Below, piece after piece: positions 23,153 through 30,707 of a stretch of 30,707 nucleotides of DNA. How positions within the stretch are numbered: position 1 is the stretch's first letter; each line of letters starts with the position of its first letter. This DNA is from JAKPCT01 sp029553165. GTDB taxonomy: Bacteria; Bacillota; UBA4882; UBA8346. The stretch lies in NCBI GenBank assembly GCA_035359995.1, contig DAORZT010000033.1, positions 1-30,707 of the forward strand, in the 5' to 3' direction. Under the pieces are notes generated by a model. The model was not told the DNA's origin and searched no databases. It worked only from the letters and a program-made list of their open reading frames with translations. Both the position numbers and the translations under genes were made by a program.

Positions 23153-23168
23153 TTTGGAGGTGTTAAAG

Positions 23169-23339
23169 ATGAGTTATAAAATCAGTGATGACTGCATTAG
23201 TTGTGGCGCTTGCCAGCCAGAATGTCCAGTTGAAGCAATCAGCGAAGGTTCTGATAAATATTTGATTGACGCTGGTAAATGTATTGATTGCGGCGCATGC
23301 GCAAATGTATGTCCTGTAAGCGCTCCGGCTCAAGAATAA
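23169..23339 (+). CDS. 2[4Fe-4S] ferredoxin (clostridial type)
   Basis: A 56-residue cytoplasmic electron carrier. Two cluster motifs are complete: CISCGACQPECPVEA and CIDCGACANVCPVSA, each CxxCxxCxxxCP, with the two halves clearly duplicated. Size and layout match the low-potential ferredoxins used by hydrogenases and pyruvate:ferredoxin oxidoreductase in anaerobes. The ATG at 23169 follows GGAGGTG by six bases. It is a single-gene unit closed by a long hairpin. It may also serve as the electron donor for neighbouring redox enzymes, though none is adjacent. Confidence 0.96.
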   Translation: MSYKISDDCISCGACQPECPVEAISEGSDKYLIDAGKCIDCGACANVCPVSAPAQE

Positions 23340-23377
23340 TTATTAATTAAGGAATAAAAAAGAATTATTAATTGAAT

Positions 23378-23419
23378 TGACCCCATTAGTTAGACCTGAA
23401 ATCTAATCTTTTGGGGTCA
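23378..23419 (+). terminator. Terminator-like hairpin after the ferredoxin gene
   Basis: TGACCCCA (23378-23385) pairs with TGGGGTCA (23412-23419), with an inner TTAGA/TCTAA stem and a weak tail TCTTATTTT. It lies between two convergent genes and may act in both directions. Confidence 0.7.
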
Positions 23420-23458
23420 TCTTATTTTGTAGATAATTAATTGTTTTTGCAGTGGTTT

Positions 23459-23650
23459 TTAAAGAATCGGGGGACAAACGATCTCGGGCTCCTCAATAGC
23501 TTTCTCCTCAACATACTCAATTAAGAGCCGGTTGACCACCTCCGACAGACTTTGTTGCTCATAGAAGCTAATGTGGCGGAGCTTTTCATAAACGTCCTGA
23601 TCGATTCTGACATGTAAATTCTTTTTGGATATCTGTGATATGCGTTCCAT
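23459..23650 (-). CDS. Ribbon-helix-helix (CopG/Arc-like) DNA-binding protein
   Basis: A 63-residue protein with the RHH pattern: a short strand KNLHVRIDQ, helix 1 DVYEKLRHISFYEQQ, the turn SLSEVVNR and helix 2 LLIEYVEEKAIEE, then a short acidic/Pro tail. Such proteins act as dimeric repressors, often as antitoxins, but no toxin-like gene is next to it. The start ATG has no strong ribosome site, so the exact N-terminus is uncertain. It lies between the ferredoxin and yqeY genes as a stand-alone minus-strand gene. Target genes are unknown. Confidence 0.75.
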   Translation of the reverse strand: MERISQISKKNLHVRIDQDVYEKLRHISFYEQQSLSEVVNRLLIEYVEEKAIEEPEIVCPPIL

Positions 23651-23713
23651 GAATCTATAGTTTCACTTGTTAACTGAAGTTATACCTAGAAAAGTGTGGT
23701 AGGAAAATTCGGT

Positions 23714-24157
23714 TTATTCTAAAAACGAATTAACTAACTGGTTCACTACTTTTCCATCAGCCCGCCCTTTTACTTTAGGCATTAATGCTGCCATTACCTT
23801 CCCCATGTCTTTTTTGGAGGTTGCTCCAACGGAATCAATTATTTCCTGGACGATCGCTTTTAATTCTTCCTCTGATAACTGTGCGGGCAAATACTCTTGT
23901 AAGATTTGCAATTCCATCTTTAGGCTTTCAACAATATCATTGCGACCAGCTTTTTCGTACTCGATGATCGCGTCTTTACGCTGTTTTGCTTCTTTGGCTA
24001 AAACTTCAATTACTTCTGAATCATCTAATTCATGACCGCGGTCAATCTCTAAGTTGGTAATCGCCGCTTTTACTAATCTGATTACCGAGAGCTTGAGTTG
24101 GGACTTATTTTTTAGTGCCACTTTCATCTCTTCTTGCAGCTTTTCTTTTAAAGTCAT
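23714..24157 (-). CDS. yqeY: YqeY family protein (GatB/YqeY domain)
   Basis: A 147-residue helical protein related to the tail of the GatB amidotransferase subunit. Diagnostic segments are MTLKEKLQEEMKVALKNK, LSVIRLVKAAITNLEI, KRKDAI-like AKEAKQRKDAIIEYEKAGR, LQEYLPAQLSEEEL and KDMGKVMAALMPKVKGRADGKVVN. It may bind tRNA, but its function is unproven. The ATG at 24157 is preceded by AGGAGG seven bases upstream, which decides it over the earlier in-frame start at 24178. It is usually near rpsU in Bacillota; here it stands alone, divergent from the PBP gene. Confidence 0.93.
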   Translation of the reverse strand: MTLKEKLQEEMKVALKNKSQLKLSVIRLVKAAITNLEIDRGHELDDSEVIEVLAKEAKQRKDAIIEYEKAGRNDIVESLKMELQILQEYLPAQLSEEELKAIVQEIIDSVGATSKKDMGKVMAALMPKVKGRADGKVVNQLVNSFLE

Positions 24158-24325
24158 CGGGAACCTCCTGGTTAACAATAATAAAGTACCAAATATGATC
24201 TAATTATAACATATTCCAATTTATCAATAAAATGTCGCTTCCTTACTAAATAGTTTTGTTTAAGCAAGCTATAGTAATAAAAGTCAGTCAATTAACCCAC
24301 TCTAATATCAGGGAGGGGAACAATT

Positions 24326-26185
24326 ATGCCATCAAAGAAGAGGAGTAAAAAAAGGGCTAAACCGCGACGGAAAATTCCCCGCTTTTTTTTGGGATTAATA
24401 TTATTAGCGGGGTTGGTATTATTATGCTTAGTCTTTTTTAATCCGTGGGTTTGGCGATTGGATTTGCGGGGAGCGTTGGAGCAGAGTAAAGTTGCTTCTA
24501 CCGTTTATGACCGCGAAGGAGCAGCAATCGCAACACTGTATGGAAAACCTCGGTTGTGGATTAAGATTGATCAGATTCCGGTTAAGTTACGCGAAGCGTT
24601 TATTGCTACTGAAGATGCACGTTTTTATCAACATAAGGGGATTGATATCCGGGGGATTACCCGGGCGCTTTACCATGATCTTCGGACACGAAGTAAACTC
24701 CAAGGTGGAAGCACAATAACACAGCAGTTGGTTAAGAATATTTTTTTCACCAATGAAAAAGACTTTCTGCGGAAGATTTTAGAGATGTCTTATGCAATCA
24801 GAGTTGAACAACAGTATTCCAAAGATCAGATATTAGAGTTTTATCTCAATAGTATTTATTTGGGGCATGGGACCTGGGGGATCGCGGCTGCTGCAGAGGT
24901 TTATTTTGGAAAACCGGTTACCAAGTTATCAATTGCTGAAGGCGCATTAATAGCGGCATTAGCTAAAAGTCCCGAATATTATTCGCCGTTTCGCAATTAT
25001 CAGGCCGGGCTCAAACGGCGCAATTTGGTTTTAAAACTGATGTGGCAGTATGGTTATTTGACTGAAGCCGAATACCGTGACAGTGTTAATGAACCGTTAG
25101 AAATTCTTGACCGTCCGGGGACTGCGTATGTTGGCGCTTATTTTGTTGACTATGTATTAGACGTATTACGGGCGCAGACTTCATTTGATGAAAATTATTT
25201 ACGTTCGGCCGGTTTAAAAATTTATACAACAATGGACCGTGAGATCCAGAAAGCGGCGGAACAGGCATTGCTTGAATTGCCGGAAGACGGTGCTGATCAG
25301 TGGGGGATACTGCAACCACAAGGAGCTTTGGTAGCAATTAATGCTCAAAATGGCGGATTGTTAGCGATTGTGGGCGGGAGACGCTACTCTGCCGCCCAGA
25401 TTAACCGGAGTTATAAATTACTGCGGCAGCCGGGTTCAGCAATTAAACCATTTGTCTTTGCAGCCGCTTTGGAAGAAGGGTATAGTCCGGACTCAGAACT
25501 GTCAGATCAGCCCTTAGAACTTGAAGTTGCCGGAAAGATTTGGCGCCCCCAAAACTATGATAACAAATATCGGGGATTGATCACACTTCGTAGAGCATTA
25601 GAAGAATCAGTCAATACGGTTGCAATTCAGTTGGTCCAAAATATTGGGATTGGTCGGGTAATGGAACAGATGAAACGCATGGGAATCACCAACTTGGTAG
25701 AGACCGGAACCAAAAATGATCATAGTTTAGCTCCTTTAGCTTTGGGAGGATTAACTAAAGGGGTTAATTTATTGGAATTAACTGCTTCATATAGTCCATT
25801 TGCGAATCAGGGGGTATATTCGGAACCATTTGGGATAACCAGGGTTTATGATGGTTCAGGGAGACTGATTTTTCAGGCCGGGCCACGGCAACGACAGGTA
25901 ATTAGCCCGGAAATCGCTGTGGCGATGACTTCGATCATGGAAGGAGTGATTACCAGAGGGACCGGATTGCGGGCCCGGATCGCAGAAAAACAGGCTGCAG
26001 GGAAGACCGGAACTACTAACCGGAATACGAATGCTTGGTTCATTGGTTACACCGATACCGTGTTGGCAGGGGTATGGCTTGGAAATGATCAAGCCGGAAA
26101 ACCGTTACAGGCTAAAGGAGTACCGTTGGGAAGCGGAACAGCTGCGGCAATCTGGGGTGAATTTTTGCGTCGAGTTGAAAGATAG
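24326..26185 (+). CDS. Class A penicillin-binding protein (PBP1A-like, bifunctional)
   Basis: Builds peptidoglycan outside the membrane by glycan polymerisation and peptide cross-linking. After a basic N-terminus and one membrane helix (about 19-40), the GT51 transglycosylase domain has EDARFYQHKGID (catalytic Glu96), GGSTITQQLVKN (127-138) and the segment EFYLNSIYLGHGTWGI. The transpeptidase domain has SxxK at 371-374 (PGSAIKPF), SVN at 428-430 and KTGT at 560-563. At 619 residues it is compact, with no C-terminal PASTA or fibronectin domains. GGGAGGGG precedes the ATG. Its last 74 bases overlap the end of the opposite-strand flippase gene. Confidence 0.95.
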   Translation: MPSKKRSKKRAKPRRKIPRFFLGLILLAGLVLLCLVFFNPWVWRLDLRGALEQSKVASTVYDREGAAIATLYGKPRLWIKIDQIPVKLREAFIATEDARFYQHKGIDIRGITRALYHDLRTRSKLQGGSTITQQLVKNIFFTNEKDFLRKILEMSYAIRVEQQYSKDQILEFYLNSIYLGHGTWGIAAAAEVYFGKPVTKLSIAEGALIAALAKSPEYYSPFRNYQAGLKRRNLVLKLMWQYGYLTEAEYRDSVNEPLEILDRPGTAYVGAYFVDYVLDVLRAQTSFDENYLRSAGLKIYTTMDREIQKAAEQALLELPEDGADQWGILQPQGALVAINAQNGGLLAIVGGRRYSAAQINRSYKLLRQPGSAIKPFVFAAALEEGYSPDSELSDQPLELEVAGKIWRPQNYDNKYRGLITLRRALEESVNTVAIQLVQNIGIGRVMEQMKRMGITNLVETGTKNDHSLAPLALGGLTKGVNLLELTASYSPFANQGVYSEPFGITRVYDGSGRLIFQAGPRQRQVISPEIAVAMTSIMEGVITRGTGLRARIAEKQAAGKTGTTNRNTNAWFIGYTDTVLAGVWLGNDQAGKPLQAKGVPLGSGTAAAIWGEFLRRVER

Positions 26186-27476
26186 AACTGATCTTGGCAA
26201 AACTGGCCAAAAAGATGAAAATTTGAGTTACTGTTATTGACCATGCCGCTCCGTTAATCCCAAGTGGTTTGATTAAAATAAAGAAAAGCATGGTCTTTAA
26301 GCCGATCCCCCATAAACTTAACATCAGAATTATACTGCTGGAACCGGCTGCGCTTAAAATAGTTAAATTTAGAATTGCGATTCCGGCAAAGGGAAGGCCG
26401 ATCACCAACAGACGAATCAGATCGACACTGGAGACATTGCCATAGAGAAATAATGCCAATGGTCTGGCATTCCAAAAGATTAAAAAAAATCCGGTGAGAC
26501 AGATGCAGATTGCTGCTAAATAATAACGCTGAATCTTCTTTTGAAAAACGGATGAAAGATTAGTTTGTGCTGCGGAACTGACTTGGGGTGATAACACTGA
26601 AGCTAACGGAAGCATAAAGATCAACGGGAAGAAAGCTACCGGTGCTGCCATCCCGTTTAATACTCCAAAGATGTTGGTGCTTTGTGACAAGGTATAACCA
26701 TTACTGATTAATAATTTAGGGACTAAAGATGCTTCGCTGGCAGCGCTGATTGAGACCACAATTTGATTTAACAGTAATGGCCAGGCATAGTTAAAGATTG
26801 CCAATCGGGGAATGTTTTCGATATTAGAGGTATTAATGGGAATTGAATGTTTATATTTATTGAAATAATAGACTGTGAGAAAGCAGACAATTTCGCCAAC
26901 GGTTAACCCAATCATCGGAATGGCGGATGATTCCAATTTAATAACTGGAAACAGAAACATCAATAACAGGCAAGCAGTAGTGATCTCGGAGATCTGCTCG
27001 GTAATTTCGGATAACGCCGTAGGCGCCATTAAAGAAAAACCCTGAAAGTAACTGCGGTAAATTGCCGAAAGAGCCGAAAATGGTATGGCAATACAAATGA
27101 TTAATAACGAGAATTTAACTCTGGGATCCGCAAAGACATACTTCCCCAGTAATGGCGCGGAGAGAAACAGTAAAATACTGCTGATTAATGAAGTAATAAT
27201 AACTGTTTTGACAGACCAAATTTTTAATTGGTTGATTTTGTTAAATTCTTTCTTTTCGAGATATTCGGCAACCCATTTGGTAATTGCCATTGGCAATCCA
27301 ATAGTTGCTAAACCGCTTAACAACCGGTAAACCGGGTATGCCATCTGAAAAACCCCTAATCCGTCAGCTCCGATTTTACGGGCCAGCCAAATCCGATAAA
27401 CTGTCCCCATAAAATGGATTGCCAGTCCCGAACCTAGCAGATAGAAGAAGTTTAACAAATTTGGTCTTGATTTCAT
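26112..27476 (-). CDS. SpoVB/MurJ-like flippase, second copy
   Basis: A MOP-superfamily polytopic protein (about 454 residues from this start). N-terminal signatures are HFMGTVYRIWLARKIGADGL and GVFQMAYPVYRLLSGLATIGLPMAI, followed by SYFQGFSLMAPTALSEITEQ. It is clearly related to, but diverged from, the flippase at 13429. The ATG at 27476 follows GGGGGA by six bases and starts just before the first helix; an earlier open start at 27539 lacks this support. Its 3' end overlaps the PBP gene convergently, which may cause transcriptional interference. The substrate is probably a lipid-linked saccharide; a spore-cortex role (SpoVB) is possible but unproven. Confidence 0.88.
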   Translation of the reverse strand: MKSRPNLLNFFYLLGSGLAIHFMGTVYRIWLARKIGADGLGVFQMAYPVYRLLSGLATIGLPMAITKWVAEYLEKKEFNKINQLKIWSVKTVIITSLISSILLFLSAPLLGKYVFADPRVKFSLLIICIAIPFSALSAIYRSYFQGFSLMAPTALSEITEQISEITTACLLLMFLFPVIKLESSAIPMIGLTVGEIVCFLTVYYFNKYKHSIPINTSNIENIPRLAIFNYAWPLLLNQIVVSISAASEASLVPKLLISNGYTLSQSTNIFGVLNGMAAPVAFFPLIFMLPLASVLSPQVSSAAQTNLSSVFQKKIQRYYLAAICICLTGFFLIFWNARPLALFLYGNVSSVDLIRLLVIGLPFAGIAILNLTILSAAGSSSIILMLSLWGIGLKTMLFFILIKPLGINGAAWSITVTQIFIFLASFAKISSIFQLDAKIHPRLPQLFRFPTVLL

Positions 27477-27612
27477 ACCGATCCCCCGCTTGAATTGTCG
27501 TGTAGTAAACTCTATGTAACAGGCCCAAGAATATACCAATTAATCGGTTGCCGGTAATCAATCACGCTGTCTGGGCTAAATGCATAAGATGCATCAAAAA
27601 GGAGTGAGTTCA

Positions 27613-28614
27613 ATGCGGCGAGTGTTAATTGGTGTATTATTATCGCTGGTTATTTTGACTGGTGTATCGTGTTCAAAAGAGACTTCCGGGGTTACCAGTA
27701 TTAAGTTGTCGGAGGTTGTGCGGTCGGTTTTTTACGCCCCGCAGTATGTAGCGATCAGTCAAGGCTTTTTTGAAGAGGAAGGTTTAAAGATTGAGCTCTC
27801 AACGGCTTGGGGCGCTGACAAAGGGGCGGCGGCGCTGGTGTCAGGAAGTGTGGATATTGGATTTTTCGGGCCGGAAGCGGCGGTCTATGTTTATAACCAA
27901 GGGGCGGAAGATTATCTGGTGGCTTTTGCGCAGTTGACTAAAGGCGATGGTTCCTTCTTCATGGCGCGTCAACCGATGCCGGATTTCAAATGGGAAGCTG
28001 TTAAAAATAAAGTGATTATCGGCAGTCGTCCCGGAGGCGTCCCCCAAATGCTTCTGGAACATGTCCTGCGAAAAAACAATATCAAACCCGGGGTTGATGT
28101 TAATATAATTCAGAATATTCAGTTTACGGCCACTGCCGGTGCTTTTAAAAGCGGGACCGGCGACTTTATTCAACTGTTTGAGCCAACTGTATCGGCACTG
28201 GAAAAAGAGGGAGTCGGCTATGTTGTCGCTTCATTTCGGGTTGAAGGCGGAGTTATTCCCTATACGGCTTATCATGCCCGTAAAAATTATCTCAAAAAGA
28301 ATCCCGAAATAATTCAACGGTTTACCAATGCAATTTACCGGGGGCAGATCTGGGTTCAAAACCATAGTTCCGAAGAGATCGCGGAGGCAATCGAAGAGTT
28401 TTTCCCGGATATTGAAGCGGACATCTTATTGATGGCGATTCGACGTTATAAAGCTCAGGATACCTGGTCGCAAAACCCTATTATGACCAATACGGCGTTC
28501 AATCATTTGCAGACCATCATTCAGGAAGCCGGTGAACTTAGCAAGTTGGTTCCATACGAAAAGATGGTTGAAACCAAGTTTGCAATTCAGGCAATTAAAG
28601 ATGTCAGTGAATAG
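27613..28614 (+). CDS. ABC transporter substrate-binding lipoprotein (NitT/TauT type)
   Basis: The outer binding component of an importer. The lipobox is LTGVSC, giving a membrane-tethered protein. The NMT1/THI5-like fold is indicated by VFYAPQYVAISQGFFEEEGLKIEL, ALVSGSVDIGFFGPEA, FTATAGAFKSGTGDFIQLFEPT and the long C-terminal helical region. This family binds sulfonates, nitrate, thiamine or riboflavin precursors and related molecules; the sequence does not say which. The ATG at 27613 has AAAGGAGTGAG upstream and a normal lipoprotein signal; the frame also opens at 27580. It heads a three-gene importer operon. Confidence 0.92.
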   Translation: MRRVLIGVLLSLVILTGVSCSKETSGVTSIKLSEVVRSVFYAPQYVAISQGFFEEEGLKIELSTAWGADKGAAALVSGSVDIGFFGPEAAVYVYNQGAEDYLVAFAQLTKGDGSFFMARQPMPDFKWEAVKNKVIIGSRPGGVPQMLLEHVLRKNNIKPGVDVNIIQNIQFTATAGAFKSGTGDFIQLFEPTVSALEKEGVGYVVASFRVEGGVIPYTAYHARKNYLKKNPEIIQRFTNAIYRGQIWVQNHSSEEIAEAIEEFFPDIEADILLMAIRRYKAQDTWSQNPIMTNTAFNHLQTIIQEAGELSKLVPYEKMVETKFAIQAIKDVSE

Positions 28615-28629
28615 TGGTAGGGAACAACC

Positions 28630-29406
28630 ATGAATAAGGTCGAATTGAAGGATGTCGGTTTAAAATATGTGAATAAAAGTGGTGAAATAGTTGCCTTATC
28701 TGATGTTAACCTCCAGATTCAACCGGAAGAATTCATCTCCATTTTAGGACCCAGTGGTTGTGGTAAAAGTACCATCCTCTCATTAATTGCGGGGATGCTT
28801 CTCCCGACGCAGGGAGTTGTCAGAATTGATGGTCAGGAGGTTAAAGGTGTCTCGCTAAAAGTAGGATATATGCTGCAACATGACCACTTATTTGAATGGA
28901 GGACCATTCGGGCAAATGCGATGCTTGGTCTGGAAGTAAGGAAGAAAGCCGATCAACAGCACCGGGAGTTTGTAGATGAGTTGTTGATCCGCTATGGATT
29001 AAAAGACTTTTTAAATAAATATCCTTCCGAACTATCGGGTGGAATGAGGCAGAGAGCGGCACTTGTCCGCACCCTGGCTTTGGAACCGGAGATAGTGTTG
29101 TTAGATGAACCGTTTTCGGCTTTGGACTACCAGACCAGACTGGCATTGGAAGAGGAAGTTGCTACGATTTTAAAACGGGAGAAGAAAACAGTGATTCAGG
29201 TTACCCATGATCTTGCCGAAGCAATTGCGATGTCCGATCGGGTTATCATCTTAACCCCCCGGTCCGGAACGGTTAAATCGGAATACTTGATTGATCTTAC
29301 CGGGAAGAACGGCTCACCATTTGCTGCCAGGCAGGCTCCGGAGTTTCGGGATTATTTTAAACAAATCTGGAATGAGTTGGAGGTAAGCCATGAAGCTGCA
29401 ATGTAA
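28630..29406 (+). CDS. ABC transporter ATP-binding protein (NitT/TauT type)
   Basis: The cytoplasmic ATPase of the importer (258 residues). Walker A is GPSGCGKST, the Q loop MLQHDHLFEWRT, the signature LSGGMRQRAAL, Walker B IVLLDEPFSALD and the switch His is in VTHDLAEAIAMSDRV. The sequence resembles SsuB/TauB/ThiZ-type ATPases. The start follows GGGAAC, 15 bases after the binding-protein stop. The end overlaps the permease start by 17 bases, indicating translational coupling. Confidence 0.95.
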   Translation: MNKVELKDVGLKYVNKSGEIVALSDVNLQIQPEEFISILGPSGCGKSTILSLIAGMLLPTQGVVRIDGQEVKGVSLKVGYMLQHDHLFEWRTIRANAMLGLEVRKKADQQHREFVDELLIRYGLKDFLNKYPSELSGGMRQRAALVRTLALEPEIVLLDEPFSALDYQTRLALEEEVATILKREKKTVIQVTHDLAEAIAMSDRVIILTPRSGTVKSEYLIDLTGKNGSPFAARQAPEFRDYFKQIWNELEVSHEAAM

Positions 29407-30241
29407 TCAAGATAATATTACTAAATGGCAGCGCTGGTTACGACGAGGTGCGGTTTCAGAGACTCATGGCTGTTATCTGGAGCAGGTTCGCAAACAAGAA
29501 TTATTAATCGCTACTTATCAGGTTTTGATCTGTCTGTTCTTGATCGTGTTTTGGGAGATTGGGGCTGCCTTCAAATGGATTGATCCGTTTATAACGAGTC
29601 AACCCACCAAGGTTTTTACCACCATTGTCAACTTGTTTAATTCCGGGAAGCTCTTTATTCACATTGGAACTACAGTCGGTGAAACGACAATCGGGTTTGT
29701 CCTGGGGACATTGGGAGGAACCTTGATTGCAATCCTGTTATGGTGGTCAAAAACGGTAGCTTCAATCCTCGATCCATATATTGTTTTGTTAAACAGCATC
29801 CCGAAGGTGGCGTTGGGACCGGTCTTTATTGTATGGCTGGGCAGTGGTACCGTGGCGATAGTTGCAATGGCGTTAGCAATCTCGATCATTGTAACCATTA
29901 TGATGGTTTTGAATGGTTTTAACGAGGTCGATCCGGATAAGATCAAACTGCTCCAGAGTTTCGGAGCGACCAGGATGCAAATATTAACCAAGGTTACTCT
30001 GCCAGCGACTCTACCAACAATTATAGCCGCCTTAAAAGTAAATTTGGGACTGTCCTTGGTTGGCACGATTGTCGGTGAATTTTTGGTCTCCAAAGAGGGC
30101 CTGGGGTACCTGATTGTCTATGGCGGGCAAGTCTTTAATATGAGCTTGGTAATGGCCAGTATGCTAATATTATGCGTTGTAGCGGTAGTCCTTTATTATG
30201 CGGTTGCGATCTTGGAAAACCGGGTTGTCAGGTGGAAATGA
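29390..30241 (+). CDS. ABC transporter permease (NitT/TauT type)
   Basis: The membrane channel subunit of the importer (283 residues, about six spans). The cytoplasmic coupling motif is FNEVDPDKIKLLQSFGATRMQILTKVTLPATLPTI, the conserved EAA-type loop of this permease family. LVGTIVGEFLVSKEGLGYLIVYGGQVFN is also typical. The N-terminus has an unusual hydrophilic extension of about 40 residues (QCNQDNITKWQRWLRRG) before the first helix. The start has GGAGG seven bases upstream. One permease gene and one ATPase gene imply homodimers of each. Confidence 0.94.
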   Translation: MKLQCNQDNITKWQRWLRRGAVSETHGCYLEQVRKQELLIATYQVLICLFLIVFWEIGAAFKWIDPFITSQPTKVFTTIVNLFNSGKLFIHIGTTVGETTIGFVLGTLGGTLIAILLWWSKTVASILDPYIVLLNSIPKVALGPVFIVWLGSGTVAIVAMALAISIIVTIMMVLNGFNEVDPDKIKLLQSFGATRMQILTKVTLPATLPTIIAALKVNLGLSLVGTIVGEFLVSKEGLGYLIVYGGQVFNMSLVMASMLILCVVAVVLYYAVAILENRVVRWK

Positions 30242-30280
30242 CCAATTTATTGGTGCAATAATGCACTCAAGATTGAACTG

Positions 30281-30317
30281 AAAGCCTTGAAGTAATTTAA
30301 TTATTTCAAGGCTTTTT
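30281..30317 (+). terminator. Intrinsic terminator of the ABC importer operon
   Basis: AAAGCCTTGAA (30281-30291) pairs perfectly with TTCAAGGCTTT (30305-30315); the stem can extend inward to about 15 pairs with a five-base loop, and T bases follow. Confidence 0.93.
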
Positions 30318-30465
30318 GTATGTGATATTTTTTGCGGTCAACTATTGCAATTGTTTAACTTGACAGTAATTATTTGCATTGATATAATGAATTTAACAAA
30401 TTAGCAATAACTAATTAATTTAGAGCCGACACGAATAAAGTAGTTAGTTATAGGAGGAAGGAAAT

Positions 30466-30707
30466 ATGAAAAGAATAATCCCAATAAGTTTAATGGCACT
30501 GTTAATCATTGCATTAACTGTCGCTGGTTGTGGTGGAGGAGGCGGCAAAGGCGGAAAGAAAGGAAGTATTGATGTCTATGTGGCGGGTTATGAGTATAAT
30601 GGGAGCGGATGCGTCGCCAAATATTGGAAAAACAGTCATGGAGTGCCTCTTTCTGGTGAGACTGACTATACATGTGCCACTTCAATTTATGTTTCAGGCA
30701 ATGATGT
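30466..30707 (+). CDS. Lipoprotein with VYVAGYE-type repeats (3' end cut off)
   Basis: The gene starts at ATG 30466 with AGGAGGAAGG upstream and runs off the window. It has a lipoprotein signal (LTVAGC, Cys near residue 20), a Gly/Lys-rich linker (GGGGGKGGKKG), and then the first repeat. The repeat begins DVYVAGYEYNGSGCVAKYWK and continues to TSIYVSGND, the point where the next repeat would start. Repeats of this DVYVAGYE...AKYWKNG...SIYVSGN type occur in long bacterial surface proteins and probably fold as beta-propeller blades. The repeat number and any C-terminal domain lie outside the window. An outer-surface binding role is inferred. Confidence 0.8.
   Translation, partial: MKRIIPISLMALLIIALTVAGCGGGGGKGGKKGSIDVYVAGYEYNGSGCVAKYWKNSHGVPLSGETDYTCATSIYVSGND

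Noticed and set aside
23459..23650. Toxin-antitoxin module based on the ribbon-helix-helix protein
   Set aside because: No toxin-sized gene is coupled on the same strand; neighbours are ferredoxin and yqeY.
27540..27612. Thiamine or other vitamin riboswitch before the ABC importer
   Set aside because: The gap is short and lacks TPP-type (CTGAGA) or FMN-type signatures; only the small palindrome ATGCAT repeated twice is seen.
29659..30093. Minus-strand 144-codon frame inside the ABC permease gene
   Set aside because: The sense-strand gene has clear permease motifs; the antisense product is Ile/Thr/Pro-rich with no recognisable domain or start signal.

Overview
The window looks like chromosomal DNA from a low-to-moderate-GC, endospore-forming and mainly anaerobic Bacillota (Clostridia-like) bacterium. 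Sporulation genes (yabP, yabQ, a SpoIID/LytB protein, SpoVB-type flippases) point to a spore former. Rubrerythrin, superoxide reductase, ferritin and a 2[4Fe-4S] ferredoxin point to anaerobic metabolism. Most genes have strong Shine-Dalgarno (SD) sites, several real starts are TTG or GTG, and U-rich hairpin terminators are common. The species cannot be named from the sequence alone.

Layout. 1-2408: metal-resistance operon, with a 5'-cut ArsR/SmtB regulator and a Zn/Cd/Pb P1B-ATPase. 2492-4696 (minus): ApbE flavin transferase and a DUF421-DUF4363 membrane pair. 4960-8384: three-gene exported operon with a secreted protein carrying EF-hand-like loops, an intact M16 metalloprotease and an M16 homologue without the zinc motif; it ends at a clear terminator. 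8597-10721: MarR regulator followed by rubrerythrin, superoxide reductase and ferritin; a shared AT-rich motif upstream of marR and rbr suggests the regulator controls itself and this cluster. 10833-13046: small membrane protein, M20 peptidase, DUF554 protein. 13136-13318: a tiny transcription unit with its own promoter-like site, a 39-codon frame and a terminator. 13429-15785: SpoVB/MurJ-like flippase overlapping mazG. 16072-18908: SpoIID/LytB lipoprotein, YabP, a lytic-transglycosylase-like membrane protein lacking its catalytic Glu, and YabQ. 18925-19590 (minus): CAP-domain secreted protein behind a long, apparently structured leader ending in an attenuator-like hairpin. 19967-21449: HD-GYP phosphodiesterase and NlpC/P60 peptidase. 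21578-21942: a 29-residue Cys-rich microprotein and two tRNAs (Thr-CGT, Gly-CCC) sharing a bidirectional terminator. 22145-23063: frameshifted secreted-protein gene. 23169-24157: ferredoxin, ribbon-helix-helix protein, YqeY. 24326-27476: class A PBP overlapping tail to tail with a second SpoVB-like flippase. 27613-30241: complete NitT/TauT-type ABC importer. 30466-end: start of a lipoprotein that appears to be built of VYVAGYE-type repeats.

Functional themes are cell envelope and spore construction (flippases, PBP, SpoIID, YabP/YabQ, NlpC/P60, CAP), anaerobic oxidative-stress defence, metal efflux, and an exported heterodimeric peptidase. I see no CRISPR array, insertion sequence, prophage or rRNA. 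The least explained items are the catalytically degenerate transglycosylase between yabP and yabQ, the structured leader of the CAP gene, the M16 pair with its EF-hand-like partner, the MarR motif, and the two microprotein units.
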